This document shows, piece by piece, positions 21,523 through 30,561 of a stretch of DNA of 32,088 nt. The first letter of the stretch is position 1; every line of letters begins with the position of its first letter. A program made the translations under genes and the position numbers. A model generated the notes under the pieces. It searched no databases. It was not told the DNA's origin and saw nothing but the letters and a program-made list of their open reading frames with translations. This DNA comes from a virus, in the IMG/VR virus record IMGVR_UViG_3300030085_001123, positions 1 through 32,088 of that record; one strand, 5' to 3'.

Positions 21523-24500
21523 ATGCCAAGGACTACACCTGGATCAGGAGCTCTTCTAAGACCATTCTTCACTTCCAATTACGGCGTTCATAGAATTGAA
21601 GTGTTGAGTGGAGGCAGTGGTTACGCAAAGACTGACCCACCAAAAATCGAGATCGACGGTACTGTAACACCTACAACAGAAGGTGTTTTTTATCCAATTA
21701 TCAAAAACAATAGTCAAGGCATTGGAACAATTGCCTCGGTTAGAGTTTTTGTTCCTGGTGTTGGATATTACCCCGTCTTCAGTACTACTACTGCTGCAGA
21801 TGTGGTGGTGGAAAGAGGTGCTTTTGGATCTATTGCAACAGATCACACCGCTACAGTTGGAGTACACTCTGTATTTACAGGGGACTATAATATTGTAGAT
21901 GATGATATTTTCTTCACTGATGCTCCTTATGGCAAACAAGGTCCAGTAGGTCTTTTAACTGGATCTACTTTTTCTGGAAGATTGTTCTCTAGAAAGTTAG
22001 ACCCATATGTACCAAAAGATAAGAACCTAGTCCTTGATGACATTTCTCTAGAGTTTACTGGAATTGCTGGTACTCAATTTGAGTTATCTGAAAACCTAGG
22101 AATTGTTACTGCACTTTATAATAACGTAAACTTGGGTGTTGATATTAACAATAACCCATTTGTTCTAATCAACAACATTGTTCAAACTCCTGGTTTGGAT
22201 TTTGAAATTGTAGGAACTGACAGTAATAAAATTAATTTTTTAAGTGGTGTACCTAGAGCTGGTAGAATTGTAAAAGTTGGTCTTGAAACGGGTTCTGGAT
22301 ATTATACTCCATTAAAAGCATCTGCTGTTGCTGGAATTGGAACAACTGGTGCTTTAGAAATTGCCAAACTAACTGGAAGAGGTCAAGGATATAGAACTCC
22401 TCCAGAAATCACTGTGAGATCTTCTGTTGGTTTTGGCGCAAGTGTTGTTGCTGTTCTTGGAACGAACGAAGGAACTACAATCGGTATTACCACAGCACAA
22501 TACAATATGTTTACTGGAATTGCTACATTCCAGACAAACGGTGCTCATGGATTTGCTAAGGATGAAAGAGTAAGAATTACTGGAGCTGGATTTACATTCA
22601 GTCCATTATCTCCTAACAGAAATATCAATACCTTTGGGTATGATTACATTACTGGCATTGCAACGGTAAATGTTACTGGTGGTCACTATATTGGAACGGG
22701 TACAAATTCCAATAAACATCTTCTAGTTACTCAAGTACAAGTTTCTGATGGTATTAGTACATATACTTTCAGGGAAGATGCATATCCTATTGTTGATGTA
22801 TCTGGTCCAAATGACGTAAACATTGATGTTGGTGTTGGTACACAGCCACTAACTTATGTAAGTGGTGGTCTTGTTCGTGCTGGTGTTGATACAAATATTC
22901 TTGAAGCTGTAAATGAAGTTGGATTTGATATTCTAGGTGTCACTACGAATACTTTCAGAGTCTTTGTTGGTGTTAGTACCTTTAATCATGATTATGTTAC
23001 TGGTGGTGTAGTAGAAAGAACTCAGGCTGGTATTGTTACTGCACTGAATATTGTTTCTGGTGGTCAAGATTACTTTACAACTAAGAAAGTTGCATGGATT
23101 GAAAATACTCCCTCAGATGGTATTACAACTGTAACTATTCATGGTAAAAAACTTAGTGATTCTCTTGGAATTGCTAATGTTTACTATACTGCTTCTACTG
23201 GTATTGCAACCATTCAAGCACAAGCAAATCATGGAATGTCGGTTAATGATGTTGTAAAATTAACTGGAATTGGATTTAGTACACCAGCTGGAAATATTAC
23301 TTTACCTCCAGAAGGTAAAAATCAATTCTTTGCAGTCAAGTCAACTCCAAGTACGATTGATTACACTGTAGATCTTGGCATTCGTTCTGGAATCCATACC
23401 CATCAGGCTGTTGGAATGGGTTCTTACATTAAGTATGAAAATCATGGTTTAGTAACTGACGATTTTGTAACAGTGACTGGAATTGCTGTTACTTTTGCAA
23501 GTGCTCCTGGTGTTGAAATTACCAACGTTGTTTATGACAACACCTCTGGTATTGCTACCTTTACTACAAAGAATAGTCACAATCTTGATTTGGATGATTG
23601 TGTTGTATTGAGTGGAATTGCATTTACTTGTGATTATTCTCCATCTTTAGGAATTAGTACCGTTGCATATGATAATACAACGGGTGTAATGACCGTTACT
23701 ACAGCTGCTCCTCATGGATATACCGTTGGTGGAAAAGCTGGAACAGTAGTATTGACTGGATTAGGGTTTACATGTCAATTAGACAATGGTGCTAGAACCC
23801 ATTATTACCCAAGAAGAAGATCTTCTACATTTGACACGTCAGTACCTATTGTTTCCGTAGGTGCTACAACAATTACAGTTGATGTTGGGTATGCTGGAGC
23901 AAGAGATCAGTATCCACACACCTTTGTAACCGCAGAAACTGGTGCAGTAATCACTGGAGGTGCATATGATCATACGTTTGTACGGTCTGTAGAGGGTGCA
24001 TTACGTAATGGAGGTGATTTCCCCCATGCCTTCGTCACATCGATCTCTGAATCGATTTTCAGTGGAGGTAACTATGCACACACATATACCGAATCATCAG
24101 AAGAAGCAATAATTGTTGGTGGTGGATATAATCATACTTTTGTTTCTCCAGCTGATGATGATTGTATTAACGTAGTTGGTGGTGGTACTACTACACCTAC
24201 ACATGCTGACTATAATCCAAATTCTGGAGATCTTACTTTAACAGTTGTTGGTCATGGTCTTAGTGGTCCCACACAACATACTGTAACTGATGCAGAATAT
24301 ACACCAAATACTGGTAAATTAACATTAACCCTTCCTACTCACGGATTCTTGGTTGGTGATTCTGTTAGAATTGCACAAGGTGGAATCACTTTCACTTGTG
24401 CTATGGATAATCATGCCACAAACCATCCATATCCTCGTGCAAATGATCCTGCAAATGGTCAGTGGTTGGGAATTGCTGCTACAACAACGAATACATTTGA

Positions 24501-27500
24501 TGTTTATGTTGGTGTTACTAGCACAAAATACTTCGATGTAAGTGGAGCAGATTATACTCCTTCTACTGGTATCATGACCATGACCGTTGGTCCTCATGAA
24601 TTACCAACTGGTACAAGTATTAAGATTGCTGCAAATTCCCTCACATTTAGTTGTGGTCTTGATCAATATGGTTCAAATAAGACCTATCCACGTACAACAG
24701 ACCCAGCATATGAGTCTGCACTATCAATTGTGGGTGTTGGATCTACTACATTCTCAGTAAACGTAGGACCAAGTACAATTGTTCCTTTTGATGTTGCTTT
24801 TGCACATTATACCCCAACCACGGGTATTATGACTTGTGCATTGACTGTCATCCATGGTCTACAAGTTGGCCAGAGTATTCGCATTAAGAATGAATCTCTT
24901 GGATTCAAGTGTAACAAAAATGCATATACAACAACTCACTTCTATCCAAGACCTTCTGACCCATATTACAACACTGCTGTTCCTATTGTAGGTGCTGCAG
25001 GAACTCTACTTACTCTACAAGTTGGTCCAAGTACATCTTGGGATTACACTCACGCTTTTGTTCCTAACCTAGGTAGTGCAGTCGGATCTATCATCTCTGG
25101 TGGTGATTATCCATATCAATTTGTTAGCGCTGCTTCTAGTGCTGTTATTACTGGTGGTAATTATAACCATGACTTTGTTTCTGCCACTCCTAACGGATTG
25201 GAAAGAACTGTACAAAGAATTGGAATTGCCACAGGATCTCTATCATTTAAATGTGCTAAGGACGGATACGCAACTGTCCACGACTATCCACGTACTACTG
25301 ACCCTGCTCATAATGCTGAGTTGGGAATTACCAGTGTAACTGCTGATACTCTGTCAGTCAGGGTTGGTGTATCGACATATGCAGTTCGTCAAGCAACTGG
25401 TGCAACATATGATCCTTCTACTGGAGAAATGGTTGTTACCGTTGGTGTTGGACATAGTTATTATGCACAGTCTGGACACACAATTACAACTGCAACTTAT
25501 AATCAATCAGCTGGTGTACTTGAGGTTACCGTTCCTAATCATGGTTTCTTGAACGGTGAGTATGTCAAGTTTGATGATGGATCAATTACATTCTCTTGTG
25601 ATAAGGACAATTATGGTAGTAACCATGCATATCCTAGAGCATCGGATCCATATAGAAACAAGTGGTTACCTGTATATCATGTAGGTGTTAACACATTCTC
25701 AGTATTTGTGGGTGTTGGTTCTACAAACAACTACATCTTCCAATCTGCAACTACAAACGGACTTAAGAAAGCTGCATACACTGTTGGTGTAGGAACTGGT
25801 TCTTATACGTTTACTTGTGCTAGAGATAATCATGCCACTAAACATGCTTATCCTCGTATGGATGATCCTGCTCATAATGCAGTTTTGGGTATTGGATCTA
25901 CTAGTGCAAATACCATTACTTTACAAGTTGGTGTAACAACACAAGTAACTAATGCAATTACAACCGCAACCTATGTTCCATCAACAGGTGATCTTGTAAT
26001 TACTTCTCCAGATCACGGATATAGTGGTGTTCAAACTTACACGCCAAATCTCGTCACATATAATCCTAGTACTGGAGTACTAAGACTAACCTTAGATAAT
26101 AACCATGGTTGGCAAGTTGGTGAAAGAGTGAAACTATTAGATGACTCACTAGTATTCAAGTGTGATCTTGATGGAAGAGCTACCGAACACACATATCCTA
26201 GAGGAACCGATCCAATTTCTGATAAGTGGGTTCCTATTGTGGGAACAGGAACTAATTTCTTTGATATTAATGTTGGTACAAGTCTGACTACTTTCTATTC
26301 CCCAACTTCAGGATCTTTTGATCCTGTAACTGGATTAATGACAGTTGGATTTGGAACAGCACACAACCTCAGAAAAGGACAGTCTGTAAGACTTAAGACT
26401 AGAGGATTTAAGTTTACTTGTGGCATGGATAATCATGCAACTAATCACTACTATCCTAGAGCTACTGGACTGACTGGACCAGATCCAGCTTACAACACTG
26501 CGGTTAAGATTACATCTACTACAGAACAGACCATCACATTAGATGTTGGAACGTCTTCTAACCAATCAGATCATATCTTTGTAGCTGCTGCTACTAGTTC
26601 TATTATCGCTGGTGGAGAATACACTCATGTATTTGTGAGAGCTGATCAAGGATGTTTACAAAAATCTGAAAATACCATTGGTATTGCAACTAATGGATTG
26701 ACTTGGAGATGTGCTCAGGACAATTATGCTACTGACCACACATATCCACGTACAACTGATCCAGTACACGGAGAAGAAATTGGAGTTGTCACCACAACAC
26801 AAAATACCTTCACTGTAAATGTTGGTGTAACAACTATTCAGAGACTAAACGTTTCTGATGCTACATACGATCCATCAACAGGAGTCGTTGTACTTACAAC
26901 TGACACTGCTCATGGATTGACAACTGTCCAAGGTGGTGTTGGTATTGCTACAAATTCTCTAATTTATACCTGCACAATGGACCAGAATGCATCTGAGCAT
27001 TCATATCCACGTACAACTGATCCAGCACACAATGCAAGGTTGTCAATCGCTGCTACAACATCCAATACATTGACAGTTAATGTTGGAACTTCTACCGCAG
27101 TTCCATATGATGTAGCTGGTGCAGATTACAACTCAGTTGTAGGTATCATGACCCTTGCAATTGGATCTCATAGTCTACTTGCTAATACTAACTTTAAGTT
27201 TAGAAATGAAGGGTTAATATTCACCTGCACTAAAGATGGTAATACACAACAACATGGATATCCTAAGGATGGTGATCCATATTTCGGTGGGGTTGAAATT
27301 ACTAGAGTTATTAACAATACTACTATTGAAACTAACGTTGGAGTAACAACTGTTCCTAGTTACTATGTTGGTGGAGGAACAATTCAGGGTGCTATCATTG
27401 CTCCTAGATTTAACAATAATTCTGCAAGTGGTGAAGATTATGCTGCAAGTGGAACTTTTGTAGATAAGGTCATTTCTAACAGAGAATTCGTTGCTAACGT

Positions 27501-30500
27501 TGGTATTGCAACTTGTCAACACTTCTACAATAGAATTGGTACTGCATTTAAAGGCAAGAGACTCGCTTCTTCTATTGAAGAAGGATATTCTGGATTTGAT
27601 GTTCTTGAAGCACTTGATGGTGCAAACATTAGAGTTAATGCAGGATTTACAACAGAGAACTTCTATTACACTGGTGGTGGTTCTGTAGGTAAACCAATTT
27701 TCCTAGATTTTGTTGAACCAGATCCTTATTACAATCTACCACTAAACTATATTGATGGTACTACTGGAATTGGTACTAATGCTACTGTTGATTTACGAGT
27801 TAATGTTGATGGCGACATTAGAGAGTTTAATCTAACCGAAGAGGGTATTGCATATAAAGTTGAAGACTCTCTAACGGTTGCTGGAATTGTAACAGATCCA
27901 AGAGTTGGTATTCTTACTGAATTTAGACTTAATGTTACTGAACTTGATAATGATAAGTTCTCTGGATTCTATCCTGGACAATTCATCCTCTTTGATGATA
28001 TTTCTAAATTCTTCAATAGCAATAGAAGGAAGTTTACTCTCTCTGTTACTACTGGAGGAACTACCGAGATTCTAAGTCTCAAGACTCTTGCAGGTAGTGA
28101 TATGGATATTACTAATAATATCTTTATCTACATTAATGATATCCTTCAAACACCAGGCACTTCTTACATTTTCAAAGGTAGTAGAGTTATCTTTAGTGAA
28201 GCTCCTAAGAGCAACTCTAAGTGTTCTGTTTTCTACTATAGAGGATCTGCCAGAGACGTAGAGACTATTGAACCTCCATTAACCGTAAAAGCTGGAGATA
28301 CTGTTCAAATCAAAGAGAATAAAGAAAATATCTTTGACATTGATCAGTTTGAAAGAACTGGAAAACGTATTGTTGCTTCTGATGTTCTAGAAACATTCGC
28401 TTACAACAGTATTGGTATTGATACAAATCCAGTTGCAGAGAGACCTCTGATGTGGGAAAAACAGAAGGTAGATAGAGTTCTATCTGGTGTTTTAGTTCCA
28501 AAAGCTAGACCAAGTTTGAAGAGTAGAGTAACTCCAGCTACTAGACTTATTCACAAGGTAGATCAACAGGATGGATTCATTAGAGTTCAGAATGCTTTCC
28601 CATTATTCTCAGAAATTGACCTTGTAACTCAGGCAGAAAGAAATGCTCAAATCTTTGAGGATGAAGAAATTACTCCTGGTATCGTTACATCTATTGTCTC
28701 TACTGCGTCCAGTATCAGTGATATTGTAATCGTTGATGGTGGTAGTGGATATAAGAACATTGTTAACCCTACAGTGAACATCTCTGCCTCTGGTATTACC
28801 AGACCAGATCCAATTAAGGATTGGAGATTTGATGGAATTAGTGGTGTAACTAATGTTGTTGATTTTAAAGCACTGACCGATCAAGAACCAATCGTTGCTG
28901 TTGGTGGTAGTAGTCAGTATATTAATACTAAGAGTGGAAGTTTCTGGGAAAGAGGAACTATTGGATTTGGTGGAACAGTACAGTTCCATTGTGTAGGCGT
29001 TGGACAGTCTTCTGGATATCCAACTAAGTATGTTGTTGCGGGTGGTGAGTATGGTAGTTTGGCTAGAGCTGCTGGTTTTGGTAACAGTTTGACTTCATTC
29101 TCCGAAATCGAACTTAGAGAACTGAGACAAATCCCTGCTCTTAACTTGACTGTTGAGTATCCAAGTACGTTTGAAGAAACTTTCAACGATGTTATCTATG
29201 AACCAGTTGTAGATACTTGGGTTGCAGTTGGTGCTGGTGGATCTGTATTTACTGCGGTTGGTGTTACTAGTGACGTATTCTTCAGTAACTATCCAAACAC
29301 AGTTCAAGATCTCAACTCTGTAGTCTATGCACAAGGTGAATTTATTGCTGTTGGTAATGGTGGTGAAATTGTCGCCTCTAATGACGGTAAAGTTTGGTCA
29401 CCAAAAGCAAGTAATACTCCATACAACTTGAGAGATATTATTTACGACGGTAACAGATTTATTGTTGTTGGTGATAATGGAACAATCGGTGTTTCCTCTG
29501 ATAAGAATTATTGGGAACCTTGGAGTACTCAACAGTACAACAACGCTATTCACCCAGCTACTTTTGACTTTAAAGTTCTTAAATATATTGACAATCTCTA
29601 CATCGGTATTAGTACCATCGGTGTTCTCTACTATTCCTTTGATCTAATCAATTGGAACCGTAGAGACGTACCTCACACTAATGAGATTAGAGATATTGTT
29701 GCCACCAATTTTGGTCCAAGTAGAGGACAAAGAATTATTTCAGTTGGATCTGGAACGACACAGTTCTATGCAGACCCAGTTATTAATAGAGCAACTGCTA
29801 CTGCATCCGTCACCAATGGAATTGTTACAAGTGTCACTATCACTGATGGCGGATTTGGTTATGAGTATGGTTCTTCTCCATCTGTTATTATTGAATCTGA
29901 TGTTCCTAAGAAGGAAGAGATTCTTTCTTTCAGAACCGAAGGTGATTTTGGTGTAATTGTTGGTGTAAATACTTGGATGCCTGGAATTGGATTCAGTGTT
30001 CCACCTAGACTTCAATTTACACTTAAGTCTGAATTTAATGATAATACTAACCTTGGTTATGGATATTCTTCACTGAATACCCTTGGAGTCAACTATTCTG
30101 GACTACAAAAAGACGATTATTTCGTTATCTACGATAGTCCACTGGTTGTTGGTCATGCTTTAACTGGAATTACTACCTCTATTGGTGGATATGCAAACTA
30201 TCCTGCAAATAAAGTTGGTATTATTTCTGCTGGTGAGAATCTAGAAGGTGTATTCAGAGTTGAGAGAGTTACTACTGGAGATGCGGTTTCTGGTCTTGTA
30301 ACTGTCACATGTGCTTTCCAGCCAGGTCCAAATAACAACAGTGATATTCAAGTTGGTGTTGGTACAACGGCCACTATTGATACTTACTGGGGTAAATATA
30401 GTTGGGGTAAGATCTTCGGATATCAAAATAGAGGAGCAGGTACTCCTCAAGCATTTGATGTCAATGTTGATGCTGGAATGGTCGGTTTATCGACCGCTGC

Positions 30501-30531
30501 ATCCGTCCGAAGAATTCAACCTCTTTCGTAA
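21523..30531 (+). CDS. Giant modular virion protein (3002 aa)
   Basis: 3002 residues, preceded by AGAGGAGATAA, a strong ribosome-binding sequence. N-terminus: GVHRIEVLSGGSGYAKTDPP, a GGxGY turn; then FVLINNIVQTPGLDFEIVG near residues 207-225. Residues about 745-1945 hold twelve modules with CxxDxxxxxHxYPRxxDP followed by a T-x-xVxVG strand. Residues about 2170-2230 repeat the FIYINDILQTPGTSYIF motif, and about 2450-2750 look like BNR-type blades (FIAVGNGGEIVASNDGKVW, FIVVGDNGTIGVSSDKNYW). A GGSGY turn recurs near 2407. No T4 counterpart is recognised; position between the gp10-like protein and gp8 and the late operon suggest a baseplate-attached fibre or spike with possible glycan-binding roles. 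No signal peptide is visible. Confidence 0.75.
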   Translation: MPRTTPGSGALLRPFFTSNYGVHRIEVLSGGSGYAKTDPPKIEIDGTVTPTTEGVFYPIIKNNSQGIGTIASVRVFVPGVGYYPVFSTTTAADVVVERGAFGSIATDHTATVGVHSVFTGDYNIVDDDIFFTDAPYGKQGPVGLLTGSTFSGRLFSRKLDPYVPKDKNLVLDDISLEFTGIAGTQFELSENLGIVTALYNNVNLGVDINNNPFVLINNIVQTPGLDFEIVGTDSNKINFLSGVPRAGRIVKVGLETGSGYYTPLKASAVAGIGTTGALEIAKLTGRGQGYRTPPEITVRSSVGFGASVVAVLGTNEGTTIGITTAQYNMFTGIATFQTNGAHGFAKDERVRITGAGFTFSPLSPNRNINTFGYDYITGIATVNVTGGHYIGTGTNSNKHLLVTQVQVSDGISTYTFREDAYPIVDVSGPNDVNIDVGVGTQPLTYVSGGLVRAGVDTNILEAVNEVGFDILGVTTNTFRVFVGVSTFNHDYVTGGVVERTQAGIVTALNIVSGGQDYFTTKKVAWIENTPSDGITTVTIHGKKLSDSLGIANVYYTASTGIATIQAQANHGMSVNDVVKLTGIGFSTPAGNITLPPEGKNQFFAVKSTPSTIDYTVDLGIRSGIHTHQAVGMGSYIKYENHGLVTDDFVTVTGIAVTFASAPGVEITNVVYDNTSGIATFTTKNSHNLDLDDCVVLSGIAFTCDYSPSLGISTVAYDNTTGVMTVTTAAPHGYTVGGKAGTVVLTGLGFTCQLDNGARTHYYPRRRSSTFDTSVPIVSVGATTITVDVGYAGARDQYPHTFVTAETGAVITGGAYDHTFVRSVEGALRNGGDFPHAFVTSISESIFSGGNYAHTYTESSEEAIIVGGGYNHTFVSPADDDCINVVGGGTTTPTHADYNPNSGDLTLTVVGHGLSGPTQHTVTDAEYTPNTGKLTLTLPTHGFLVGDSVRIAQGGITFTCAMDNHATNHPYPRANDPANGQWLGIAATTTNTFDVYVGVTSTKYFDVSGADYTPSTGIMTMTVGPHELPTGTSIKIAANSLTFSCGLDQYGSNKTYPRTTDPAYESALSIVGVGSTTFSVNVGPSTIVPFDVAFAHYTPTTGIMTCALTVIHGLQVGQSIRIKNESLGFKCNKNAYTTTHFYPRPSDPYYNTAVPIVGAAGTLLTLQVGPSTSWDYTHAFVPNLGSAVGSIISGGDYPYQFVSAASSAVITGGNYNHDFVSATPNGLERTVQRIGIATGSLSFKCAKDGYATVHDYPRTTDPAHNAELGITSVTADTLSVRVGVSTYAVRQATGATYDPSTGEMVVTVGVGHSYYAQSGHTITTATYNQSAGVLEVTVPNHGFLNGEYVKFDDGSITFSCDKDNYGSNHAYPRASDPYRNKWLPVYHVGVNTFSVFVGVGSTNNYIFQSATTNGLKKAAYTVGVGTGSYTFTCARDNHATKHAYPRMDDPAHNAVLGIGSTSANTITLQVGVTTQVTNAITTATYVPSTGDLVITSPDHGYSGVQTYTPNLVTYNPSTGVLRLTLDNNHGWQVGERVKLLDDSLVFKCDLDGRATEHTYPRGTDPISDKWVPIVGTGTNFFDINVGTSLTTFYSPTSGSFDPVTGLMTVGFGTAHNLRKGQSVRLKTRGFKFTCGMDNHATNHYYPRATGLTGPDPAYNTAVKITSTTEQTITLDVGTSSNQSDHIFVAAATSSIIAGGEYTHVFVRADQGCLQKSENTIGIATNGLTWRCAQDNYATDHTYPRTTDPVHGEEIGVVTTTQNTFTVNVGVTTIQRLNVSDATYDPSTGVVVLTTDTAHGLTTVQGGVGIATNSLIYTCTMDQNASEHSYPRTTDPAHNARLSIAATTSNTLTVNVGTSTAVPYDVAGADYNSVVGIMTLAIGSHSLLANTNFKFRNEGLIFTCTKDGNTQQHGYPKDGDPYFGGVEITRVINNTTIETNVGVTTVPSYYVGGGTIQGAIIAPRFNNNSASGEDYAASGTFVDKVISNREFVANVGIATCQHFYNRIGTAFKGKRLASSIEEGYSGFDVLEALDGANIRVNAGFTTENFYYTGGGSVGKPIFLDFVEPDPYYNLPLNYIDGTTGIGTNATVDLRVNVDGDIREFNLTEEGIAYKVEDSLTVAGIVTDPRVGILTEFRLNVTELDNDKFSGFYPGQFILFDDISKFFNSNRRKFTLSVTTGGTTEILSLKTLAGSDMDITNNIFIYINDILQTPGTSYIFKGSRVIFSEAPKSNSKCSVFYYRGSARDVETIEPPLTVKAGDTVQIKENKENIFDIDQFERTGKRIVASDVLETFAYNSIGIDTNPVAERPLMWEKQKVDRVLSGVLVPKARPSLKSRVTPATRLIHKVDQQDGFIRVQNAFPLFSEIDLVTQAERNAQIFEDEEITPGIVTSIVSTASSISDIVIVDGGSGYKNIVNPTVNISASGITRPDPIKDWRFDGISGVTNVVDFKALTDQEPIVAVGGSSQYINTKSGSFWERGTIGFGGTVQFHCVGVGQSSGYPTKYVVAGGEYGSLARAAGFGNSLTSFSEIELRELRQIPALNLTVEYPSTFEETFNDVIYEPVVDTWVAVGAGGSVFTAVGVTSDVFFSNYPNTVQDLNSVVYAQGEFIAVGNGGEIVASNDGKVWSPKASNTPYNLRDIIYDGNRFIVVGDNGTIGVSSDKNYWEPWSTQQYNNAIHPATFDFKVLKYIDNLYIGISTIGVLYYSFDLINWNRRDVPHTNEIRDIVATNFGPSRGQRIISVGSGTTQFYADPVINRATATASVTNGIVTSVTITDGGFGYEYGSSPSVIIESDVPKKEEILSFRTEGDFGVIVGVNTWMPGIGFSVPPRLQFTLKSEFNDNTNLGYGYSSLNTLGVNYSGLQKDDYFVIYDSPLVVGHALTGITTSIGGYANYPANKVGIISAGENLEGVFRVERVTTGDAVSGLVTVTCAFQPGPNNNSDIQVGVGTTATIDTYWGKYSWGKIFGYQNRGAGTPQAFDVNVDAGMVGLSTAASVRRIQPLS
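23773..27351 (+). repeat. Twelve-copy CxxD...HxYPRxxDP protein repeat
   Basis: The module's Cys codon starts at 23773, 24397, 24652, 24910, 25252, 25597, 25816, 26161, 26419, 26710, 26971 and 27226. Residue spacings after the first are 208, 85, 86, 114, 115, 73, 115, 86, 97, 87 and 85. Each copy has Cys, then Asp three residues later (Asn in the 24910 copy, Lys-Asp in others), His about six residues on, YPR (YPK in the last copy, Lys replacing His in the 24652 copy), usually DP, and ends in a VGxxT strand. Confidence 0.85.
23911..24180 (+). repeat. HTFV...GG protein repeats
   Basis: Within the 208-residue gap between the first and second C/D/H modules: YPHTFVTAETGAVITGG, YDHTFVRSVEGALRNGG, FPHAFVTSISESIFSGG, YAHTYTESSEEAIIVGG and YNHTFVSPADDD, five units of about 20 residues. 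Related units recur near 25039-25199 and 26569-26660. Confidence 0.75.
28880..29780 (+). other. BNR/beta-propeller-like region
   Basis: About 300 residues of the giant protein with blade-like units: WVAVGAGGSVFTAVG, FIAVGNGGEIVASNDGKVW, FIVVGDNGTIGVSSDKNYW, YIGISTIGVLYYSFDLINW and RIISVGSGTTQFY. The Sx-D-G-x-x-W type turns are the Asp-box signature of BNR repeats found in sialidases and phage tail proteins. Binding to a receptor is inferred. Confidence 0.6.
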
Positions 30532-30534
30532 CCA

Positions 30535-30541
30535 CTAAATA
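30535..30541 (+). promoter_or_regulatory. T4-type late promoter (CTAAATA)
   Basis: CTAAATA immediately after the giant gene's stop, 20 bases before the ATG at 30562. Same core and distance as the other late promoters. Confidence 0.65.
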
Positions 30542-30561
30542 AAGAAAAAACTTAGCTAACA

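Noticed and set aside
23773-27351. CRISPR array or DNA tandem repeat
   Set aside because: The periodicity is at protein level with diverged codons and unequal spacing, and the frame is open throughout.
11449-30531. Near-equal length of the two giant proteins (3001 and 3002 residues) as evidence of duplication
   Set aside because: Their domain orders differ and they share only the short GGxGY and VQTP-type units; equal length appears to be coincidence.
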